A program made the position numbers and the translations under genes. From Candidatus Nanopelagicales bacterium (GTDB taxonomy: Bacteria > Actinomycetota > Actinomycetes > S36-B12), in NCBI GenBank assembly GCA_018402235.1, contig JAGYJJ010000002.1:249251-313250 (forward strand): 64,000 bases of DNA, in the 5' to 3' direction. A model generated the notes under the pieces. That model did no database searches. It was not told the origin of the DNA and saw nothing but the letters and a program-made list of their open reading frames with translations. Of the stretch, positions 58,824 through 64,000 are shown in pieces. The first letter of the stretch is position 1, and each line of letters starts with the position of its first letter.

Positions 58824-58867
58824 TTCACCTCCTGACGCTCGCGCGGACTGTCGCAGGGCCGGCAACA

Positions 58868-58885
58868 GTGTGACCTAGGCCACAC
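58868..58885. promoter_or_regulatory. CRP/GlxR-like palindrome upstream of mrdA
   Basis: GTGTGACCTAGGCCACAC; the TGTGA-N6-CCACA core has one mismatch to TGTGA-N6-TCACA. It is in the 151-bp mreD-mrdA gap, 45 bp before the mrdA ATG. Suggests cAMP-type regulation of the wall operon; unproven. Confidence 0.45.
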
Positions 58886-58974
58886 CCTTGGCAACGCCTA
58901 CCTCAGACGGTACGACGCAGGGTGGGTGGTGGTCGTTCCCACCCGCCCATTCGCGTCTATCTCGTCTCGTTCGC

Positions 58975-59491
58975 TTAATCGAGAAGCACCTCGGGGGCCA
59001 GCTTGCGCGTGAGCCACGCCAAGAGCGGGATCATCAGCGGCGCCAACAGGGCGCCATACAGGGCACTGGTGAGTGCGATCAGCGGGACCGAATCCCACAG
59101 CACCCGCGGGCTACCGAGCATCGCGTCGATGGCGGCGGTGCCGACGGCCGCCGCAGCGCAACTGATGGAAGCGATGGCGATCATTCCGGGGACCGTCCGA
59201 TCGCGGGTCATCCACCACGTACCCAGCCAGGAAACCGATGCCCAGGTACACAATCGAATTCACCCCCACCACCGTGTCGGCCGGTGGCGATACATCGATG
59301 ATCACGCCGGCCAAGAAGCCAGCGAACGCGCCTTGGATCGGCCCCATCGCCAACGCGACTGCCACCACCGACACCACCAGCAGGTCGGGAGTGGCCCCTG
59401 GCAATCCCAAACGACTCAGCAACGTGACCTGGATCAAGAAGGAGATAAACAACACCCCGCCGATGACAATCCCCTGGCGAACGATCATCAC
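58975..59491 (-). CDS. mreD: Rod shape-determining protein MreD (reads as frameshifted near 59205)
   Basis: Two frames join to about 171 codons. The first carries MMIVRQGIVIGGVLFISFLIQVTLLSRLGLPGATPDLLVVSVVAVALAMGPIQGAF...GFLAGYVVD; the second continues RDRTVPGMIAIASISCAAAAVG...LTRKLAPEVLLD. Removing one base from the GGG run at 59205-59207 gives VVDDRDRTVPG in frame. Four to five helices, as in MreD. Lies between mreC (4-bp overlap) and mrdA. Confidence 0.85.
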
Positions 59492-60477
59492 TGCTGCGTT
59501 TCAGTAGTAGCGCCATCATCTTCGGTGGGTTGCTCAGTCGTGTCGTCATCAACCACCGCGTCGTCGCTTTGTTGTTCTTGTTCTTGGGTTTCCGGCTGCT
59601 GACCTTCCCCTGGCTCCTGCGGGCGGGGTGGCAATACCGAATCGCGCGGGTCCTCCCGCGGCGGACGCACCACCACGCCCACCACACTCAAGCGCGAGAC
59701 GTTGGCGTACGGACGAATCGTGGCGATTCTGGTGAGTTGTCCGGCCGTACCCGTGATGTCCACGACCTCGCCGATGGGCACGCCCGGAACATACGGACGG
59801 CCGTCCCTGGATCCGAAAGTGACAAGAGCATCGCCAATAACGAGTTCCGCGAGTGGGTCGAGCAGTTGGAAATCAAGTGAGTCTTGGCGACCAGTTCCCG
59901 ACACGATGCCGATCTCTTCGGTGGTAGCAACACGTCCACCGACCGACGACGACGCATCCACCAACAAAAGCACCGTGGAATTGGTTGCATTCACCTTGAT
60001 GACGCGACCAACCAAGCCGTCGCCATTGACGACGCTCATGTCACGTTCCACGCCATCGAGCGAGCCTGCATCAATGGTGACCGTCCAGGCATAGTCCTGC
60101 GCCGGACCGACCGCGATCACTTCCGCAGGAGCAACCCGGTACCTGCCCACCGATGCAACGCGCAAGAGTGCGTCGAGTTGATCAGCTCGTGCTCGGGCAT
60201 TTTCTGATTCGCGCGCGAGCGTGCGTAGTTCGGAGTTTTCACGCTGCAGTTCTTCAATCTGGCTGGCCTGGTTTCGCCACGTGGACCACCAATCCCCCGC
60301 TGAGGTGATGGGCGAGAACACCGTCGCTGCGCCCTTTTGCAGCACGCCGGTTACCGCGGAAACCGCCGTGCGAGCGCTGGACATCGGGCCGTCGCCGCCT
60401 CGAAGGTCCAAAATCACGAACGTGAGGGACGCCACCACAAGCACCGCCAAGGCGATACGCGTGCGACGAGAAAGCAT
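59488..60477 (-). CDS. mreC: Rod shape-determining protein MreC
   Basis: 329 aa. N-terminal TM helix (RIALAVLVVASLTFVIL), coiled coil (ASQIEELQRENSELRTLARESENARARADQL), and the beta-rich periplasmic domain (GLVGRVIKVNATNSTVLLLVDASSSVGG). The last 60 residues are Pro/Glu/Gln/Asp-rich and probably disordered. Elongasome scaffold. Confidence 0.93.
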   Translation of the reverse strand: MLSRRTRIALAVLVVASLTFVILDLRGGDGPMSSARTAVSAVTGVLQKGAATVFSPITSAGDWWSTWRNQASQIEELQRENSELRTLARESENARARADQLDALLRVASVGRYRVAPAEVIAVGPAQDYAWTVTIDAGSLDGVERDMSVVNGDGLVGRVIKVNATNSTVLLLVDASSSVGGRVATTEEIGIVSGTGRQDSLDFQLLDPLAELVIGDALVTFGSRDGRPYVPGVPIGEVVDITGTAGQLTRIATIRPYANVSRLSVVGVVVRPPREDPRDSVLPPRPQEPGEGQQPETQEQEQQSDDAVVDDDTTEQPTEDDGATTETQQ

Positions 60478-60486
60478 GGACTGAAG

Positions 60487-61521
60487 TTAGCGGCGCGGTT
60501 CGGAAACCAACACCTGCTGCAATGCTTCGAATTCCTCGACGCATTTGCCGGATCCGAGGGCGACGCAGTCCAGCGGGCGCTCAGCGATGATGATCGGCAT
60601 ACCGGTCTCGTGACGCAGTCGCTCATCTAGACCGCGCAACAAAGCACCACCGCCAGTGAGCACGATGCCGCGATCCATGATGTCGCCGGACAACTCCGGC
60701 GGAGTGCGATCGAGGGTGGCCTTGACGGCGTCGACGATCGCATTGACAGGCTCGTCCATCGCGCGCCTAATTTCCTCAGCTGAGACGACGATGGTGCGCG
60801 GTAGACCGGTCACGAGGTCGCGGCCTCGAATTTCCGCATGCGGTTCATCGGGCAGCGGGAATGCCGAGCCGATGGCGATCTTGATCTCCTCGGACGTGCG
60901 CTCACCCAACATCAGGGAGTATTCCTTCTTCACGTACTGAATGATCGAGTTGTCGAGTTCGTCGCCACCAACGCGTACGGACAAGCTCGTGACGATGCCG
61001 CCGAGTGAGATGACGGCCACCTCGGAAGTTCCACCGCCAATGTCCACAACCATGTTGCCCGTGGGCTCGTGCACGGGAAGTCCCGCACCAATTGCCGCGG
61101 CCATCGGCTCTTCGATGATGAAAACTTTGCGAGCGCCAGCTGCATACCCCGCGTCTTTGACCGCGCGCTGCTCCACCCCAGTGATACCCGAGGGAACACA
61201 CACGATCAGCCGCGGCTTAGCCAGATGACGGCGACGATGCACCTTCTGGATGAAGTAGCGCAGCATGCGCTCGGTGGTATCAAAGTCGGCGATGACGCCG
61301 TCCTTCAGCGGGCGGATGGCAACAATGCTGCCCGGGGTGCGGCCGATCATTCGCTTGGCTTCTGAGCCCACCGCAAGAATTCCGCCGGTATTGTTGTTGA
61401 TGGCAACCACGGATGGTTCGTTCAAAACGATCCCGCGGCCACGGACGTAGACCAAGGTATTGGCCGTGCCCAGGTCCACGGCCATGTCGCGGCCGACGAA
61501 CGAGGTGCTGGCGGGCATCAC
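60487..61521 (-). CDS. mreB: Actin-like cell-shape protein MreB
   Basis: 344 aa. Phosphate 1 motif [34 protein letters not shown], and adenosine/phosphate 2 [16 protein letters not shown]. Filament that guides the wall synthesis machinery. First gene of mreBCD-mrdA-rodA. Confidence 0.95.
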   Translation of the reverse strand: MMPASTSFVGRDMAVDLGTANTLVYVRGRGIVLNEPSVVAINNNTGGILAVGSEAKRMIGRTPGSIVAIRPLKDGVIADFDTTERMLRYFIQKVHRRRHLAKPRLIVCVPSGITGVEQRAVKDAGYAAGARKVFIIEEPMAAAIGAGLPVHEPTGNMVVDIGGGTSEVAVISLGGIVTSLSVRVGGDELDNSIIQYVKKEYSLMLGERTSEEIKIAIGSAFPLPDEPHAEIRGRDLVTGLPRTIVVSAEEIRRAMDEPVNAIVDAVKATLDRTPPELSGDIMDRGIVLTGGGALLRGLDERLRHETGMPIIIAERPLDCVALGSGKCVEEFEALQQVLVSEPRR

Positions 61522-61579
61522 GGGCCTTTCCGTCGGGGAAGTACTCAGGGGGAAATACTGCAGAGGCCAGACTACGCCG

Positions 61580-62929
61580 TCACCCGCCCCCTTCCACCAG
61601 GCGCGCCCTTTGGACCTCCAGCTCCCGAAGGCGCTGCTCCAGGCGATCTACCCAGCCATGGGTGGGGTTCCCCTGAGGCAAGGCCAACGCGAAGGCCTGC
61701 GTCACCACGGCCCCCAGGTCCGCCCGGTAATCGTGGCCCGAACTTTGAAAGTCGCCCGGGGTCACATCGGTGGCGTACACGGTGTCGACGAGAACCTGGG
61801 CCCAGGTGATGGCCGGCCGCCAGGTCATCTTCGCGGGAACGCCGCGTCCGCGGGGTTGGTCAACGCCGAGCCACTGTGGCCGAGCGTGCATCAAGTCAGG
61901 GCGAAAGCGCACCACGGGATCACCGTCGTGCTCGAGGAACCACACCCGCGGAGCCGATAGGTCGGATAACGCTCGCTCGGTGAGAACTCCCGAAATTTGT
62001 TCGGGCCGGTCCACAGTGATGGCCACGGATGCGAACATCCGATGGGAATGGTCGTGGTCCCGGCCACCGGGTGTGCCGACCCACACGGCGGCATCAATCC
62101 CCAGCCGATCGAGATCATCCACTCCGGCCGGCAGTGCGGCTTGCTGAACCTTCGCACCCAGACTCTCCCCGTACAACAGCAGTCGCGGAGGTTGATCATG
62201 AAGCGCGCATTCCGTAGCAATTGCTTCGAGCAGCGCACTTTGTGTTCGTCGGGCAATGTCCACACGATCAAGAGACAGGAAGCTCGGCAGCAGTCCGTAA
62301 GCGATCGCAACGGACGCGCAATCGCCGCGGGTCAACAACTCCATCACATCCACCGGCGTTGAGTTGGCGTAACCCGTGCCCGCCGGTGCTTGGATGAGCA
62401 AACACGATCGCTGGAAAGCTTGGGTTCGGCGTAATTCGGCGATTGCCAAACCGACCCGCTGCTCGATTGTTGTGGCTGCGTCGAGTCCCACGAAAACACG
62501 AATCGGAGATGCCACCGAAGGTTCACCCGTAACGAAGGCAACGTCGTTATCGGTTGTTGCGGTCCCGAGATACCGCGCACCCTCCCGACCAACGTCGCTC
62601 AGCCTCACCAGGGAATCTGGGCCTGTTGAAACAAGTGGACTATCCGGAGCTTGGGCAAAGCCAGGATCGAGTTCGCGCGCACCATCGCGAAGTTTGCGGA
62701 CGAAACGACGACGCGCCGTGCGCGCAGCAATTGTTGTCGCAGCTACCCCCGCAGCGCCCAAGGCGAGTGTCCGCATACGCGGCCCATCACCACGAATGAT
62801 CCGTGTTGCCACAGCGGTGGCCGCGATCGGCGCAGCCGCTAAGCCAATGCCCAGCGCGCCGATAGCGATCGGAAATACGCGTTGGGCTTTGTCCGGCCAC
62901 GGCATCAGGGACGGGCCGAAGATGCTCAT
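61580..62929 (-). CDS. Membrane-anchored alpha/beta hydrolase (Abhydrolase_9/DUF2319-like)
   Basis: 449 aa. Two hydrophobic segments near the N-terminus (about 19-45 and 55-70), then an alpha/beta-hydrolase fold. The nucleophile elbow is YGESLGAKV (Ser in GESLG); WVGTPGG and [12 protein letters not shown] follow, the latter with a candidate catalytic Asp. Family members are actinobacterial and their substrates are unknown. It sits between mreB and ndk on the same strand. Confidence 0.75.
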   Translation of the reverse strand: MSIFGPSLMPWPDKAQRVFPIAIGALGIGLAAAPIAATAVATRIIRGDGPRMRTLALGAAGVAATTIAARTARRRFVRKLRDGARELDPGFAQAPDSPLVSTGPDSLVRLSDVGREGARYLGTATTDNDVAFVTGEPSVASPIRVFVGLDAATTIEQRVGLAIAELRRTQAFQRSCLLIQAPAGTGYANSTPVDVMELLTRGDCASVAIAYGLLPSFLSLDRVDIARRTQSALLEAIATECALHDQPPRLLLYGESLGAKVQQAALPAGVDDLDRLGIDAAVWVGTPGGRDHDHSHRMFASVAITVDRPEQISGVLTERALSDLSAPRVWFLEHDGDPVVRFRPDLMHARPQWLGVDQPRGRGVPAKMTWRPAITWAQVLVDTVYATDVTPGDFQSSGHDYRADLGAVVTQAFALALPQGNPTHGWVDRLEQRLRELEVQRARLVEGGG

Positions 62930-62957
62930 CGATGATGCTTCGGATTGCGGTCAGATG

Positions 62958-63370
62958 TCAGGCCAGACCGGGGAAGAACAACCCGATCTCACGTGCCGCG
63001 GAGTCAGGTGAATCCGAGCCGTGCGTCACGTTCATCTGGGTTTCGGTGGCGAGATCGCCGCGGATGGTTCCCGGAGCCGCGTTGGCCGGATTCGTGGCAC
63101 CCATCATGGTCCGCCACGAGGCGATCGCCTCCGGACCTTCGATCACCGCGGCAACGAGGGGCCCACCGGTGATGAAATCGACGAGATCACCAAAGAACGG
63201 CTTGTCCTTGTGTCTCGCCGTAGTGCTCCTGCGGCGATGGCACGCTCAAGCACGCGAAGTTGCAGGGCGACGATGCGAAAGCCCTTGCGCTCGATGCGGG
63301 AAAGCACCTCGCCGATGAGGCCGCGCTCAACGCCGTCGGGCTTGATCAGGACAAGGGTGCGCTCGCTCAC
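62958..63370 (-). CDS. ndk: Nucleoside diphosphate kinase (reads as broken by two one-base insertions)
   Basis: [46 protein letters not shown] is in one frame; [46 protein letters not shown] (active-site His in NVTHGSD) ends in another. Dropping one base near 63213 and one near 63229 restores [28 protein letters not shown] between them. The corrected length is 136 aa, standard for NDK. The enzyme balances NTP pools. Sequence error is likelier than loss. Confidence 0.88.
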
Positions 63371-63454
63371 GTGAAGTGTTCCTTTCGTTTCGGGCTTGCA
63401 GCTACTCGGGCTTGCTTCAGTCGCCAGCCTCGTGTGGCGCGAGCCTAGTGGGGC

Positions 63455-63799
63455 CTACAACTCACCCTCGGCGGCGCGTTGCGCGCGTAATGCATCCACG
63501 CGCGTGCCGTTGCGCACCGCGAAGAACCACAGTGCAACGAACACTGCTCCCACCACCCACATCGCCGGAACCCAGAAGCCGCCGGCAAGAACGAACAGTT
63601 GCAGCACCCACCCGAATGTGATGCCCACCACCGGATTGCGCAGGAGCCCTGCTCCCACGACCAGTGCCACCGCCAAAACACCACCGATGGTGAGGGCTGT
63701 ACCCATGCTGGCGGTGGCGCCGGTGCCACCGGCTACCAAGGCCGCCAGGAGAACGACGATGGCCTCGGAGATGAGCACCGACGTTCCCAATACGCGCAT
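63455..63799 (-). CDS. DUF4233 membrane protein
   Basis: 114 aa, four TM helices (VLISEAIVVLLAALVAGG, ALTIGGVLAVALVVGAGLL, VVGITFGWVLQLFVLAGGF, MWVVGAVFVALWFFAV), ending in an Arg/Glu-rich tail. Typically found between folC and ndk in actinobacteria. Function unknown. ATG overlaps the folC stop (TGATG). Confidence 0.85.
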   Translation of the reverse strand: MRVLGTSVLISEAIVVLLAALVAGGTGATASMGTALTIGGVLAVALVVGAGLLRNPVVGITFGWVLQLFVLAGGFWVPAMWVVGAVFVALWFFAVRNGTRVDALRAQRAAEGEL

Positions 63800-64000
63800 C
63801 AGTCCATCCTGTCGTCGAACTCATCAAAGGTAGGCATCTCCATATTGCGGCCTAAGTCCCGCGCGAACAACCGGAGCGCATCACCGATGAGCACGACCGA
63901 TCCGGTGATGAGAACGCCCGTTCCGCCAGCGTCGTCCTCGGCGTCGGCCATCGCCATCGCGAGATCCACCGCCGAAAGAAGGTCCTCTTCCACGTAGATG
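63799..64000 (-). CDS. folC: Folylpolyglutamate synthase, C-terminal end (partial)
   Basis: About 66 codons of the 3' end are visible; the frame is open to the edge. GTGVLITGSVVLIGDALRLFARD is the usual end of actinobacterial FolC, which adds glutamate to folates. The setting folC-DUF4233-ndk supports this. The N-terminal ATPase part is outside the window. Confidence 0.8.
   Translation of the reverse strand, partial: IYVEEDLLSAVDLAMAMADAEDDAGGTGVLITGSVVLIGDALRLFARDLGRNMEMPTFDEFDDRMD

Overview
The window is a dense chromosomal segment of a high-GC actinomycete (Actinomycetota). The evidence is the GC-rich codon use and a housekeeping gene order I know from actinobacterial chromosomes: folC-DUF4233-ndk-mreBCD-mrdA-rodA-TIGR03960-DUF2344-rne-rplU-rpmA-obgE-proB-proA-nadD-rsfS, then leuS-comEA-comEC-holA-rpsT-lepA-hemW-hrcA-dnaJ-rsmE-HIT-phoH-ybeY-era-recO-uppS, then glyS-dusB-ppdK-dgt. 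The mre/rod genes point to a rod-shaped or filamentous cell. An octT/gpgP pair hints at glucosylglycerate or methylglucose lipopolysaccharide chemistry as in mycobacteria. I cannot name genus or species.

Layout. 1-9133: dgt (cut by the edge), a YdcF-like membrane protein, ppdK and dusB on the minus strand, then an MFS exporter and an unusual RCK/TrkA membrane protein on plus. 9148-13787: accessory patch with a BrnT-like toxin/RHH antitoxin pair, an HU gene with a zinc-ribbon partner, glyS, and a VapBC locus with a third gene. 13870-17545: zinc island (znuA, znuB, znuC, zur). 17542-31675: long minus-strand housekeeping run (uppS, recO, era, ybeY, phoH, rsmE, dnaJ, hrcA, hemW) broken by plus-strand AI-2E, DUF3291 and TauE genes and by a second VapBC-type pair. 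31672-41551: lepA, rpsT, holA, comEC, comEA, leuS, octT. 41578-43234: two arrays of a palindromic repeat of about 30-bp period flank a DMT transporter, a chagasin-like inhibitor and tRNA-Ala(GGC). 43260-64000: gpgP, rsfS, nadD, proA, proB, obgE, rpmA, rplU, rne, two radical-SAM-linked genes, the elongasome operon (mreB to rodA), an alpha/beta hydrolase, ndk, DUF4233 and the 3' end of folC.

Regulation visible in sequence. A near-identical 20-bp site lies before znuA and before hup (18/20 matches) and looks like a Zur operator, tying an HU/zinc-ribbon pair to zinc status. A CIRCE element precedes hrcA-dnaJ and overlaps the 3' end of a vapC. Each of the three toxin-antitoxin loci has a palindrome or direct repeat just upstream. 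A CRP/GlxR-like palindrome lies before mrdA.

Sequence quality. Several single-copy housekeeping genes (ppdK, leuS twice, mreD, ndk twice, probably the AI-2E gene) are broken by single-base indels, some in homopolymers, and their total lengths return to a multiple of three once these are allowed for. I read these as consensus errors, not pseudogenes. No insertion sequence, prophage, CRISPR array or rRNA was seen, and no gene-free stretch exceeds 300 bases; the longest gaps are about 150-160 bp.
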